Shown: positions 16,577 through 26,021 of the stretch, piece by piece
Numbering within the stretch: position 1 is the first letter of the stretch
Layout of the letters: each line of letters starts with the position of its first letter
Assembly (NCBI GenBank): GCA_003164295.1
Contig: PLTA01000054.1
Coordinates: 1-64,000 of the forward strand
DNA: 64,000 nucleotides
Direction of reading: 5' to 3'
From: Candidatus Bathyarchaeota archaeon
GTDB taxonomy: Archaea; Thermoproteota; Bathyarchaeia; Bathyarchaeales; Bathycorpusculaceae
Made by a program: the position numbers and the translations under genes
The notes under the pieces: generated by a model
Database searches by the model: none
What the model saw: only the letters and a program-made list of their open reading frames with translations
What the model was told of the DNA's origin: nothing

Positions 16577-18676
16577 TTAGCTCATTTGACGTGGGGGCAA
16601 ACGCACTGTGAAGGTTGTTCCTTTGCCTTCTTGGCTCTCAAAAGAGACGGTGCCGCCTAATGCTTCAGTCATCCGCTTAACCACAGGTAAGCCAAAGCCT
16701 TGACCTTTCGATTTAGTGGTAAACATTGGAATAAACAGTTTGCTTTTTATGGCTTCAGGAATACCGACTCCAGTATCCTTGACGGTTATGACTATATCGT
16801 TCAATTCTTTGAAAGCGCGTATTGATAGTTTCCCGCCTTTAGGCATAGCTTGAACCGCATTAGTAACTAAATTGTAAATGACGCGATTTATGTAAGCTGA
16901 GTCAGCAACAATTTTCCTATCCTCAAGCTCCACTTGAACATTTACTTTAACATTCTCAGGCAAACCATTCTTTCTCAACAGTTCATCGATTATGAGTTTT
17001 AAGTCGGCTTCTTCTTCATGTGGGTTAAGAGGTCTGGCAAAGTCTTGCAGGTCCGCGACTATTTTGTTTATGTAATCAATGTTCTTTTCAATTTCTTTCA
17101 GACTTTCTAGGGCATTCTTTTTCTCTTCGCTCTCAGGAGTCGAAGCTAATTCTGTTTTTGCTAAGTAGACATCACTAATTATGGCCTGCAACGGATTACG
17201 AATGTCATGTCCAACCATGCCCGCAGTCGCGCCAATGGCAGCTAAGCGTTCTGAATCTTTCAGTTTCTTTGCATTTTCCTGTACCATTGCCTCAGCTTTC
17301 TTGCGGTCAGTGACGTCGATGCCCATCTCCAAAATGAGCGTAGACCCATCTGCTTCAACGAACGGGAAGTCATAAATGTCATAATTGCGGCAATCAGGTC
17401 CTATCCACTCCCAATGATGTGGCTCATTGTTTTTGAGGACTTTGTAGGTTTCACAGTTCTCGCAGGGAAGGTTGCGGTTAAAGAGAAATTCGTAACAGTG
17501 CCTGCCATGCGACTCGCCAAAACGCTCGCGAAAGACCTTGTTTGCAAAGGGCACGCAGTAGTCTTTGTCAAGTAATACGACGTAGGCAGGGAGCGTTTCA
17601 AGAACATTGAATAGGCGTTGACGTTCTCTTGAAACCTGCTCAGTGCGCTTTCGTACCCTCTCCTCCAATTCCTCATTAGCTCTACTCAAAGCTTCTCCAG
17701 CTTTCTTGCGTTCAGTAATGTCTTCGAATACAGCGGCAAAATAGCCTTTCTGCGGGCAATATACAGAAACAAATAGCCATAAGTTCAATGGCTTGAAAAA
17801 TATTTCAAATCTTTCTTCCTTATAGGTAAGCGCAACTCTGCCATAGATTTCAAACAATTCAGGGTTGGCTTTTTTTATTCCAGGTATTGCTTTCGTAACT
17901 TTTTTTCCAACAACCGTTTCTCTTTTCAAACCAGTTATGCGCTCAAAAGCATCGTTAATTTCAAGATAAACGAAATCGATAGGTTTGTTCTTATCGTCAA
18001 AGACCATTTTACAAAATGCAAAGCCATCTAACATGTTCTCAAACAAAGAGCGATACTTTTTTTCAGATTCCCTTATCGTGTATTCTGCTTGACGCTGGCG
18101 GTAGATTTTGGACAGTTCGTTGGCTATAAGTTGGAGTTGAACAACATCATTTTCAGTGTACGGGTCAGTTTTGTTACCTACCCCAAAAACTATCTTGACC
18201 TTGCCACTCTCAAATATGGGGATGCTCATAAATCGCTTAATCAAAACGTGTCCTGAAGGAAATCCCTTCTGATTCGGGGATTTCGCATAGTCATTGTAAA
18301 TGACTGGGCGTTTAAGGCGGACGCAATCAACCCAATTTCCGGCTAACTCAATTGGGTAATGAGAACTATAATTGGTTGCGCAATTTTTTAGTGCTTCTCC
18401 ATTCCATGCGGTTAACATGATAGATTTTTGGTCATCTGAAACAAAATGGAAAAAACCAATTGTGCTCCCTGTAAGACTAACTGCATGGTCTAAAAAATAG
18501 TCATTAAGTTCCTTCTCGGATAAAAGCAACGCTTTTTGGTAAAGGTCAAGAAGAAACTTTCCACGCTCTATTTCAGCGCATCGGTTTTTTTTGCTCAACT
18601 TAGACTTTGCCTGAGAATTCGATGCAAACTTTTTGCCCTCTGAATTATCGCTTGTATTTTTAGACAAGAAAAACAA
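16577..18676 (-). CDS. GAF-PAS-PAS histidine kinase
   Basis: A 699-residue cytoplasmic sensor kinase. GAF domain about 40-195 (GFPSGHV motif region), PAS about 207-325, linker coil, second PAS about 357-465 containing a CENC pair, then HisKA-like GMVGHDIRNPLQAI near 490 with the phosphoacceptor His, and an HATPase_c domain (NLVTNAVQAMPKGG, DTGVGIP, GQGFGLPVVKRM). No membrane segment is seen, so the signal is intracellular, perhaps redox or a small molecule. There is no receiver protein next to it. The receiver-kinase at 18943 is divergent, 266 bases away, and could be the partner. Confidence 0.9.
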   Translation of the reverse strand: MFFLSKNTSDNSEGKKFASNSQAKSKLSKKNRCAEIERGKFLLDLYQKALLLSEKELNDYFLDHAVSLTGSTIGFFHFVSDDQKSIMLTAWNGEALKNCATNYSSHYPIELAGNWVDCVRLKRPVIYNDYAKSPNQKGFPSGHVLIKRFMSIPIFESGKVKIVFGVGNKTDPYTENDVVQLQLIANELSKIYRQRQAEYTIRESEKKYRSLFENMLDGFAFCKMVFDDKNKPIDFVYLEINDAFERITGLKRETVVGKKVTKAIPGIKKANPELFEIYGRVALTYKEERFEIFFKPLNLWLFVSVYCPQKGYFAAVFEDITERKKAGEALSRANEELEERVRKRTEQVSRERQRLFNVLETLPAYVVLLDKDYCVPFANKVFRERFGESHGRHCYEFLFNRNLPCENCETYKVLKNNEPHHWEWIGPDCRNYDIYDFPFVEADGSTLILEMGIDVTDRKKAEAMVQENAKKLKDSERLAAIGATAGMVGHDIRNPLQAIISDVYLAKTELASTPESEEKKNALESLKEIEKNIDYINKIVADLQDFARPLNPHEEEADLKLIIDELLRKNGLPENVKVNVQVELEDRKIVADSAYINRVIYNLVTNAVQAMPKGGKLSIRAFKELNDIVITVKDTGVGIPEAIKSKLFIPMFTTKSKGQGFGLPVVKRMTEALGGTVSFESQEGKGTTFTVRLPPRQMS

Positions 18677-18942
18677 TCAGTCCTTTTATTTAAAAAAAAA
18701 TAGTCCTGTACCTATTTAAAAACTTTCATAAATCCAAAATCGCAGATTTCGCAAACATATTTTTTCAATTCTTTTCCTAGTCAGGATGTGTATGCTCAGT
18801 ATTCTGGATTCATAACTGACTTATTGTCAAATCATTATGGTTTGCCTGTGGGGTATCAATAATACAAACCCTAAACCAGAGTGCGATAGCTGTAGAAGTA
18901 ACTGATTTAGCTGCGTCAAACAAAAAGAGTGTTATCCAAGTT

Positions 18943-21900
18943 TTGCATGTAGACGATGACTCTTCTTTGCTGGATATTTCAAAACAGGTTCTTATGGATA
19001 TGGGCACCTTTAAGATTGATAATGCTTATTCTGTTGATGAAGCATTTAACAAATTGGCAAATGAAAGCTATGACGTTGTTATTTCAGACTATGAAATGCC
19101 TCTAAAAAATGGGATACAATTTCTGGCGGAACTTCGAGAGCAAAAGAACGATATTCCTTTTATTCTATTCACTGGAAAAGGCAGAGAAGTTGTTATTAAA
19201 GCGTTGAATTTGGGCGCTGATCGCTATGTCAACAAGAATGGCGACCCCGAAACAGTGTATTTTGAACTGGCGCACGCGATAAATGTAACGGCAGAACAAA
19301 AAAGATCTAAGTCAAAAATAATGTTTTTAAAAGAATTTGGCGAAAGAGTTATTGATTCAATTAGCGACGCTCTAATAGTAATTAATCCAATTGATTACAC
19401 CATAATGGACGCAAACAAAACTGCATTGGAACAATTGAAGTTAGTAAAAGAAGAGTTGATTGGCAAAACCTGTTATGAAGCAACACATCACAGGCTTTTG
19501 CCTTGCGCCTCGCCCCAAGATTCTTGTCCAATGGTGGAAGCGATAAAGACAGGCAAACCTTCCATAATGATTCACCAGCATTTTGACAAAAACAACAAAC
19601 CGTTAGATGTTGAAGTTGCAGTTCACCCCGTGAAAGACAAAGATGGAAAAATAGTTCAAATAATCCACATCAGCAAAGAAATATCCGAATGCATTAACAT
19701 AGCGAAAGAAAAAACTATGGAATCCACCGAAGTCAATAAGATTTTAGATGGTATTGGTGACCTGTTATTTGTCATGGACAAAAACAGAATCATTACTAGA
19801 GTTAACAAGAGCACTTGTGATGCCTTAAAGAAAAATCCTGAAGAGTTGATTGGTAAACATTGTTATGAAGTTGTGCATGGAACCAATGAACCTTGGCCGA
19901 ATTGCCCGGCAAAAGAAACTTTTGAAACCAGACAAACTGTCACAGCAGAAATTAACGATCGCAACATAGGACTGCCTTTGCTGATTACCACTTCACCAAT
20001 TCTTGACGAAAAAGGAGAACTTATTCAGTGTGTACATATCGCAAAAGATATTACTGAACAAAAGAAAGCTGAGCAAGCAATTAATGCAAGTTTGAAACGA
20101 TATCAATCCTTCATCGAAGTAACAGGTGAGTTGGGTTGGACCACGAATGCCGCTGGCGAAGTATTGGAAGACATACCTTCCTTTAGAAATTTTACTGGTC
20201 AAACTTATGGCGAAGTGAAGGGCTGGGGTTGGACAAAAGCTGTTTACCCTGACGACTTGGAACCCACCACACGGGCATGGCAAGCAGCTGTAGCAGCGAA
20301 AACCAAGTATGAAGTTGAGTATCGCCTACGCAGATACGATGGCATTTATCGAAATTTCATGGCTCGCGGCGCCCCGATATTTGAAGAAGATGGAGAAATA
20401 CTTGAATGGGTTGGAACATGCATCGACATCACTGATCGCAAAGAAGCTGAAGTGAAACTGGCAAACTTGAAAGAATTTGATGAAAGAATAATTGATTCAC
20501 TTGACGATGCCCTTTTAGTTATCGATCCCGACGACTATAAGATAATTAGTACTAATGAAGTGGCATTGAAACAATTAAAGCTCAGAAAAGAAGAATTAAT
20601 TGGAAAAACCTGCTATCAAACAACCCATCACTTATCGACACCGTGCCAACCTCCAGAGCACGACTGCCCAATTCGGAGAGTACTCGAAACCAGAGAAAAC
20701 ATAATAGTTGAACACAAGCACTTTGATGAAAACAATAATGACCGAATTGTGGAGGTCTCAGCGCGTCTTGTCAAAAACCCCGAAGGAAAAACAGTCATAA
20801 TTCATGTTGCCAGAGACATTACAGAAAGAAAACAGATGGAAACAAGGATTATCGAAGCTGAAAAAAGGTATAGGACATTGTTTGATCAGGCACCAGTCGG
20901 CATTCTGATTATTGACCCTGAAACTGCAGTGCCAATTGAGTTCAATGAGGTAGCCCATCAACAATTAGGATATTCTAGAAAAGAATTCGCAAAACTACGC
21001 ATATTTGATTTCAAGGCAGTTGAGACCCAAGATGAAACGAAAGCAAGAATAGAAAAGGTATTGCGAGACTGCAGAGCTGAATTTGAAACCAAACACCGAA
21101 CCAAAAATGGTGAAATTAGAGATATCGTAGCTACTTCTCAAATGATTGAATTGTCTGGAAAAAAATTCGTCCTCAGCATTTATCAAGACGTAACGGAAAC
21201 CAGGAAAATTGAGAACGCCTTGATGGAAAGCGAGGCGAAGTATCGCCAGTTAGTAGAGCTTGCGCAAGAAGGGGTTTGGGCATTCGATAACAACAATCGA
21301 ACTGTCTTTGTTAATCCCCGCATGGCAAATATGTTAGGATATAGTGAAAGTGAAATGCTCGGAAAGAACTTAGCTTCTTTTTTGGAGAAATCTGACTCCG
21401 ATCTTGCTATGCACAATTTGGAAGGGTGTAAACTTGGCAATCAAGGGGAATGCGAGTTTGAGTTTATTCAAAAAGATGGTACGCATATCTATACAAATAT
21501 TGCAGCTTCATCCATTCAGGATGACGCGGGCAACTATATTGGAACCCTTGCGCTGGTTGCGGACATCACTGAACGCAAGAAGATAGAAGTAAACTTGAAA
21601 GAAAGCCGCGATAAACTCGAAATGATGAATGAAAAGTTAGGTGTAGTCGGCAGCTTAACTAGACATGATGTCCGAAACAAGCTTTCGGCGGTGACTGGTT
21701 ATGCCTATATTCTTAAGAAAAAGCATAGCGACCTGGCAGACGTTGTAGATGGACTTAGCAGAATGGAGCAGGCTGTTGCAGAATCGGTGAAGATTTTTGA
21801 CTTCGCCAAAATGTACGAACAACTTGGCGCAGAAGAACTGACTTACGTTAAGGTGGACGAGAAATTAAATGAGGCAATGGCTCTTTTTTCGGGGGCTATC

Positions 21901-22290
21901 CCAACGATAATTGATGAATGCCACGAGTTAACATTGCTGGCAGACTCATTTCTACAGCAACTATTCTACAATTTCATCGATAACACAAGAAAATATGGCA
22001 AAAAAACCACAACAATAAGAGTCTACTACGAAAAATCAAATCCAGACAGCCTAAAGTTGATTTATGAAGATGATGGTGTAGGAGTTCCTTTGGAGAATAA
22101 ACAGCGTCTCTTCAAAGAGGGCTTTAGCACGGGCGGCAGCACAGGCTTTGGACTATTCTTAACCAAGAGAATGATGGATGTCTACGATTGGCAAATCCAA
22201 GAGAACGGAACACCTGGCATAGGCGCTAAATTCACTATAACGATTCCTAAAATTAACAAAAACGGCAAAGAAAACTTTCAAATTTCATAA
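18943..22290 (+). CDS. Receiver-PAS(6)-kinase hybrid
   Basis: A 1115-residue protein. Residues 1-115 are a response-regulator receiver: HVDDD, acceptor Asp in ISDYEMP, FTGKG and the Lys of VNKNG. About six PAS domains follow (roughly 128-240, 258-370, 380-500, 505-625, 632-750, 758-880), then a HisKA-like box (GSLTRHDVRNKL) and HATPase_c (NFIDNTRKYG, EDDGVGVP, GSTGFGLFL). PAS 1, 2 and 4 carry paired cysteines before a CP or CPI/CPA end. The start is doubtful: the TTG cuts the first strand of the receiver, whose coding clearly continues upstream (SVIQVLHV), but there is no ATG, GTG or TTG before a stop at 18817. A start at ATA or ATT, or an error, is implied. Confidence 0.85.
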   Translation: MHVDDDSSLLDISKQVLMDMGTFKIDNAYSVDEAFNKLANESYDVVISDYEMPLKNGIQFLAELREQKNDIPFILFTGKGREVVIKALNLGADRYVNKNGDPETVYFELAHAINVTAEQKRSKSKIMFLKEFGERVIDSISDALIVINPIDYTIMDANKTALEQLKLVKEELIGKTCYEATHHRLLPCASPQDSCPMVEAIKTGKPSIMIHQHFDKNNKPLDVEVAVHPVKDKDGKIVQIIHISKEISECINIAKEKTMESTEVNKILDGIGDLLFVMDKNRIITRVNKSTCDALKKNPEELIGKHCYEVVHGTNEPWPNCPAKETFETRQTVTAEINDRNIGLPLLITTSPILDEKGELIQCVHIAKDITEQKKAEQAINASLKRYQSFIEVTGELGWTTNAAGEVLEDIPSFRNFTGQTYGEVKGWGWTKAVYPDDLEPTTRAWQAAVAAKTKYEVEYRLRRYDGIYRNFMARGAPIFEEDGEILEWVGTCIDITDRKEAEVKLANLKEFDERIIDSLDDALLVIDPDDYKIISTNEVALKQLKLRKEELIGKTCYQTTHHLSTPCQPPEHDCPIRRVLETRENIIVEHKHFDENNNDRIVEVSARLVKNPEGKTVIIHVARDITERKQMETRIIEAEKRYRTLFDQAPVGILIIDPETAVPIEFNEVAHQQLGYSRKEFAKLRIFDFKAVETQDETKARIEKVLRDCRAEFETKHRTKNGEIRDIVATSQMIELSGKKFVLSIYQDVTETRKIENALMESEAKYRQLVELAQEGVWAFDNNNRTVFVNPRMANMLGYSESEMLGKNLASFLEKSDSDLAMHNLEGCKLGNQGECEFEFIQKDGTHIYTNIAASSIQDDAGNYIGTLALVADITERKKIEVNLKESRDKLEMMNEKLGVVGSLTRHDVRNKLSAVTGYAYILKKKHSDLADVVDGLSRMEQAVAESVKIFDFAKMYEQLGAEELTYVKVDEKLNEAMALFSGAIPTIIDECHELTLLADSFLQQLFYNFIDNTRKYGKKTTTIRVYYEKSNPDSLKLIYEDDGVGVPLENKQRLFKEGFSTGGSTGFGLFLTKRMMDVYDWQIQENGTPGIGAKFTITIPKINKNGKENFQIS

Positions 22291-22313
22291 AGAAGTTAGT
22301 GCGCAAAAGAAAT

Positions 22314-22484
22314 TTATCCTCTTCCGTCTTCAATAATGACGGTATTTCTCAAAGAAGGAACTGTGAAGTTTACCAAGTTATTCTTCAGCATGTGAACAAG
22401 TATTTGATGAAGAAACACATATTCGCAAAAGTCCGATTTGTCAATTCCGCAACGTCTTTGCCCACAATTAGGACATTTAGCAAT
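22314..22484 (-). pseudogene. Decayed zinc-ribbon gene copy
   Basis: A 56-codon frame behind a good AGGAGG site, but the expected ATG is ATT. It begins AKCPNCGQ, matching the copy at 23134 (ATGGCTAAATGTCCTAA there, ATTGCTAAATGTCCTAA here). Beyond the first CxxC the sequence no longer fits the ribbon pattern, so it looks inactive. Confidence 0.4.
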
Positions 22485-22600
22485 TTCAACCTCCTAGTAC
22501 GGTTCTCTCAGGTACTTCTAACTCCAAGATTATTATGAACGGATAATTCATAAATTTAATTTATCTGAGCTTAAACATACCGCTTAGGTAGTGTTCGACT

Positions 22601-22969
22601 ATGGCAACAGAAAATATTTCGAAACAAGTAGATTTTTCTGCGGTAATTGAAGCATGGGGACAAACTGGGACTTTTGTGAAATTTGCCAAAACGATCGATG
22701 TTCCTGTAGGCAAGATGATGCATGTGGAAGTTGATGGAAAAGAGATACTGATTGCTAACGTTGAAGGGAAGTTCTATGCAGTCGGCGATAGATGCCCCCA
22801 TATGAATGCTTTACTCTCTAAGGGCACTTTGAATAACTCAATTGTTACTTGCCCTCGCCATTTTTCAAGTTTCGATGTAATAACGGGGAAAGCAATCTCG
22901 GGGAATACTCAAGGTTTACCAGTCTACCAAGTGAAAGTGGATGGGAACGACTTATTTATTGACAGGTAA
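22601..22969 (+). CDS. Rieske-type [2Fe-2S] protein
   Basis: A 122-residue protein with the complete Rieske cluster motif: Cys65-x-His67 (DRCPHM) and Cys84-x2-His87 (TCPRHF), 16 residues between. Sequence around it (VEGKFYAVGDRCPHM, SSFDVITGKAIS) matches the small ferredoxin-like Rieske proteins that pass electrons to oxygenases or other oxidoreductases, not the membrane-bound bc1 type, since no transmembrane segment is present. A T-run terminator follows. It is surrounded by two decayed zinc-ribbon genes and sensor kinases; no oxygenase partner is nearby. Confidence 0.9.
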   Translation: MATENISKQVDFSAVIEAWGQTGTFVKFAKTIDVPVGKMMHVEVDGKEILIANVEGKFYAVGDRCPHMNALLSKGTLNNSIVTCPRHFSSFDVITGKAISGNTQGLPVYQVKVDGNDLFIDR

Positions 22970-22979
22970 CCACTAAAGA

Positions 22980-23012
22980 CGTAATCCCGTAGAAAAGAAA
23001 TTACGGTTTTTT
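22980..23012 (+). terminator. Hairpin and T-run terminator
   Basis: CGTAAT (22980-22985) pairs with ATTACG (23000-23005), and TTTTTT follows at 23007-23012. It lies 10 bases after the Rieske gene stop. Confidence 0.55.
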
Positions 23013-23133
23013 GGTTGGCGTTCTCTATTGAGGTTTTGGTTTTGATTGTTTGTTGTATCTTATTGTGCCAACACATCTTCAAGTGATTGGCACTCTTTCA
23101 CAGTACGGTATAGTACCGTATTGAGAGGTTGAA

Positions 23134-23259
23134 ATGGCTAAATGTCCTAAATGTTGAAAAGAGGTTGCTAAGTCTGATAAATCATTTAGGAATATTTTTT
23201 TCATCGTTGAAGCCTACACATGCCAAGAATGCAAAACCTGCTTCAAAGTGACGAGTTAA
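23134..23259 (+). pseudogene. Zinc-ribbon micro-gene with in-frame TGA
   Basis: Forty-one codons from ATG to TAA with one internal TGA at codon 8 (23155-23157), where homology to CPNCG proteins predicts Gly (GGA). It reads MAKCPKC-stop-KEVAKSDKSF, and then has a second CxxC (CQEC) and CFKVTS, a complete two-CxxC ribbon. A perfect inverted repeat TACGGTA-TAG-TACCGTA precedes it (23104-23120). Either a nonsense mutation, a base error, or (unlikely) recoding. The 3' end overlaps the end of the convergent kinase by four bases. Confidence 0.55.
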
Positions 23260-25313
23260 TTTTTCTTTTGGCTATCCTTTGGAATTGTTATTACAAATTT
23301 TGCTCCTTTGCCAGGTTCTCCTTCTTCCGTTATTGTCCAACCGTAGACTTCGACCATTTTCTTTATCAGGAACAGCCCCAGTCCTGTGCTTTTTCCTGTG
23401 GTGAAGCCTTCATGGAAGAGTTTTGGCTTGTCAGCTTCGGATACGCCGACTCCGTTGTCTTCATAGAACAGCTTCACACCACCGCCATCTTTAGTATAAT
23501 GAAGTCGAATCCGGGTAACTTTTTCTCCATGCTTTAACGAGTTATCGAGGAAGTTGTAGAAATGTTGCTTGAGTAGTGAATCAGCCATAACCTCTAAACC
23601 TTGGCATTCATTGACGATTTCTATTGTGCCCAAGCTTGGCAAAAGCGTCGCAGCTTGATTGAAACAGTGGGCAACATTTGTTTTTGAGGGTTCTTCGGCT
23701 CCAATTTTCTCGTAGAAACGGCTAAACTCAAACATCTCATCCGACTGGTTAATTGCTGAGTCGATGCCCTCAATGTACTTAGCTAATTTAGGGTTGTAGC
23801 CAATTTGTTTTTTGAGCAAATAAATATTTGACTTTATGACCATGAGTTTGTTGCCAACATCATGCCTAGTCAAGCTGCCCACTACACGCAGCTTCTCGTT
23901 AAGCATCTCAGCCTTATCCAGCGTTTTACTCAATTCTTCTTGAACGGTGATAATGTCAGAGATATCCTTGTAAACCATGACAGAGCCAATTACTTTTCCA
24001 TTTACAATAACTGGCCCTCCGGACATAACCAGTGGAACTTGAGACCCGTCTTTCCTTCTTCGGGAAGTTACAATTTCTACTGGACCTGAAATGATTTTCT
24101 GGCGGACAATTCTTGATTCTTCTTTTGATTCGTCAGGTACTATGATATCGGTGATAATTTTGCCCTTGACTTCATCAAATGAATACCCAAAAAGCCTACT
24201 GAACCGAGAATTAGCCTCAACCACCTGAGAATCAGTATCTAGGAATACCGCAGCCTCAGGATTCGCAGAAAATAATGCTTTGAAGTTCTGTTGACTCTCG
24301 AGCAAAGCCTCTTCAGCTTTCTTGCGTTCGGTGATGTCTTGTGCGAAGCCGATAAGACCGTTTGGAATGCCATTTTCGTCAAGAATCGGAACTTTATCTG
24401 TCTGTACCCATCTCAATCCGCTTGCAGATTTGTACTGTTCTATTATGCCAAGTCTAGGGCAACCTGATTTCAACACTTCTAAGTCGTCGTTTGTCATGTT
24501 TTGCGCAATTTCGGCTGAGTAAAAGTCAAAAACTGTTTTTCCCAATAGTTTTTCCGGAGGTATTTGAAGGGCTTCTGCGAACGCTTTATTGACGCGCAGG
24601 AATTTCCCTTCTTTATCTTTATAGAAAACAATGATTGGCGAAGAATTGATTATAAGATCAAGTTCTTTTTGGTTCTTCTCCGATTTATCTTCAGCATTCT
24701 TGCGCTCAGTAATGGGGACTGCAAGTTCAAGGGCTGCCATCGTAACTCCCTTTTGGTCTTTGAGGGGAGTTACTCTTAATTCAACCCATACAATTTCACC
24801 TTTTGAATTTACTGTTTTGTATTCACGAACGTCACGTGGAGCATTATTTTGGAAGATTCTCTCTACTCCACAATCGGGACACATAATACCTAAATTGTTG
24901 AAAGTTTCGTAACATTTCTTGTTTGGAGCTACACCCAAATCCATAAGACGCTTATTGGCCCAAACAACACGGTAATCTTTATTGATGACTGCTAAACCAG
25001 CATCAATGCTTTCACCTACCCTTTCAAGAACTTCATTATACTGTTTCAGTTCCAACTCGGATTTCTTGCGTTCAGTGATATCAATAACAAAACCTCTAAG
25101 TTCAGTCACCTTGGTCTCTGAAATACGAAGAGTAGTTGTTATGAGTGCTGGGAAAGTGGTTCCGTCTTTTCTCAAGAACCCATATTCAGCAGGAACATGA
25201 CCACCACCTGCCAGCAACTCTTGAATTCTTTCCATTGCTTTTTGTCTATCTTCAGGGATAAGGAACTGCAGGACATTCAATCCTTTTTTAAAATTTAGCT
25301 TATGAAAACGCAT
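23256..25313 (-). CDS. Multi-PAS histidine kinase, N-terminal PAS truncated
   Basis: A 685-residue kinase. Residues 1-85 are only the second half of a PAS domain (FLIPEDRQKAMERIQELL onward), so the gene has lost its usual N terminus or starts upstream of a deletion. Complete PAS domains lie at about 90-205 (with a CPDC pair), 215-330 and 340-455. A HisKA-like box (GSLTRHDVGNKLMVIKSN) and HATPase_c (NFLDNSLKHGEKV, EDNGVGVS, KSTGLGLFL) follow. The catalytic half is close to that of the hybrid at 18943, so they are paralogues. It has no nearby response regulator. Confidence 0.85.
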   Translation of the reverse strand: MRFHKLNFKKGLNVLQFLIPEDRQKAMERIQELLAGGGHVPAEYGFLRKDGTTFPALITTTLRISETKVTELRGFVIDITERKKSELELKQYNEVLERVGESIDAGLAVINKDYRVVWANKRLMDLGVAPNKKCYETFNNLGIMCPDCGVERIFQNNAPRDVREYKTVNSKGEIVWVELRVTPLKDQKGVTMAALELAVPITERKNAEDKSEKNQKELDLIINSSPIIVFYKDKEGKFLRVNKAFAEALQIPPEKLLGKTVFDFYSAEIAQNMTNDDLEVLKSGCPRLGIIEQYKSASGLRWVQTDKVPILDENGIPNGLIGFAQDITERKKAEEALLESQQNFKALFSANPEAAVFLDTDSQVVEANSRFSRLFGYSFDEVKGKIITDIIVPDESKEESRIVRQKIISGPVEIVTSRRRKDGSQVPLVMSGGPVIVNGKVIGSVMVYKDISDIITVQEELSKTLDKAEMLNEKLRVVGSLTRHDVGNKLMVIKSNIYLLKKQIGYNPKLAKYIEGIDSAINQSDEMFEFSRFYEKIGAEEPSKTNVAHCFNQAATLLPSLGTIEIVNECQGLEVMADSLLKQHFYNFLDNSLKHGEKVTRIRLHYTKDGGGVKLFYEDNGVGVSEADKPKLFHEGFTTGKSTGLGLFLIKKMVEVYGWTITEEGEPGKGAKFVITIPKDSQKKN

Positions 25314-25850
25314 TTTTTACAGTAATTTAGAGAAGTTAAATCCCTTAGTATGCAAGTCACTTATACGAATTGTTAGGCTCAAAACCAAAGCACTTACCAA
25401 GAAAAGCTAATATCGATTGAAGTGAATAAAACGTTGTTATTTCTTTTGAGAAAATTTGTTCTTTGTGTTTTATGTTGCTTTCTTGTGGCAGAGTTTGAAT
25501 CGTTTTTTGAATGTGTTTGGTTTACTGTTTTTGTCTTTAGAAGAACAACAACACTGGAGTTGCCATTCTTGAACAATCTGATTCAAGTTGTTTTTTTGAA
25601 GCTAAGCTTAAATCCTTCGCAGATTGCATGCTTACTAGTGCATGCCAGTGCGCATAAGTGCTGAAGTGCGAATCAGTGCAAAATTGTGTAAATATGAGTG
25701 AACATGTTCGTTAACCCAAAAAGTTACTTTCAAAACAAAAAATTATAAAGAGGAGTTGTTTTTTGCAGGAATTATCTAATTGTAATGGGGTGTTAGGGTC
25801 TTCACAAGATAGGTGGTTTGAAGATTTTAATTATTGCTAGAGTTTGAGTA
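25314..25850. other. Intergenic region with AGTGC array
   Basis: About 540 bases. Two frames of 60-80 codons (25394-25576 minus, 25422-25664 plus) overlap each other on opposite strands and have odd composition; I do not accept them. The stretch holds the phased AGTGC repeat at 25637-25679. Confidence 0.45.
25637..25679. repeat. Five phased AGTGC pentamers
   Basis: AGTGC starts at 25637, 25647, 25657, 25665 and 25675, so four of five intervals are 10 and one is 8 bases. They would lie on nearly one face of the helix, as binding arrays for a protein do. Nothing identifies the binder. Confidence 0.4.
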
Positions 25851-25949
25851 TTATGCTTTGGTTTTTAGTTCCACCCTGATGCTGTACATTACAAATGCGA
25901 ATGAAGCAACTATTGTGGCGATTGAAGCTATATCAATTAATCCAAACAT
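25851..25949 (-). CDS. 32-residue membrane micro-protein
   Basis: A 32-residue protein with one long hydrophobic helix (residues 4-24) and a basic tail (VELKTKA). The ATG is preceded by GGTGA. Its promoter has TATATTTATATT directly next to the palindromic operator at 26005-26021, the same layout as the amino-acid permease at 35517. By size and topology it resembles KdpF-type stabilising peptides of the Kdp potassium pump, and kdpABC is close by, but it is not in that operon. KdpF identity is only a suggestion. Confidence 0.6.
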   Translation of the reverse strand: MFGLIDIASIATIVASFAFVMYSIRVELKTKA

Positions 25950-26004
25950 GTTTTCACCATTTTCCTTGATACTTAATTAGTTGCCCAGCATAATATAAAT
26001 ATAA

Positions 26005-26021
26005 TTATGATTTGTTCATAA
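26005..26021. promoter_or_regulatory. Palindromic operator TTATGA-N5-TCATAA, copy 1
   Basis: TTATGA-TTTGT-TCATAA is a perfect inverted repeat. Its left side abuts the TATA-like box (25992-26004) of the 32-residue membrane protein, and it lies 91 bp before the start of the RAM-domain gene at 26112. Related sites are at 31853, 35288 and 37192. Confidence 0.65.

Noticed and set aside
25394..25664. Opposed frames of 60 and 80 codons
   Set aside because: They overlap on opposite strands and have biased Phe/Leu or Lys/Asn composition typical of A+T-rich chance frames.
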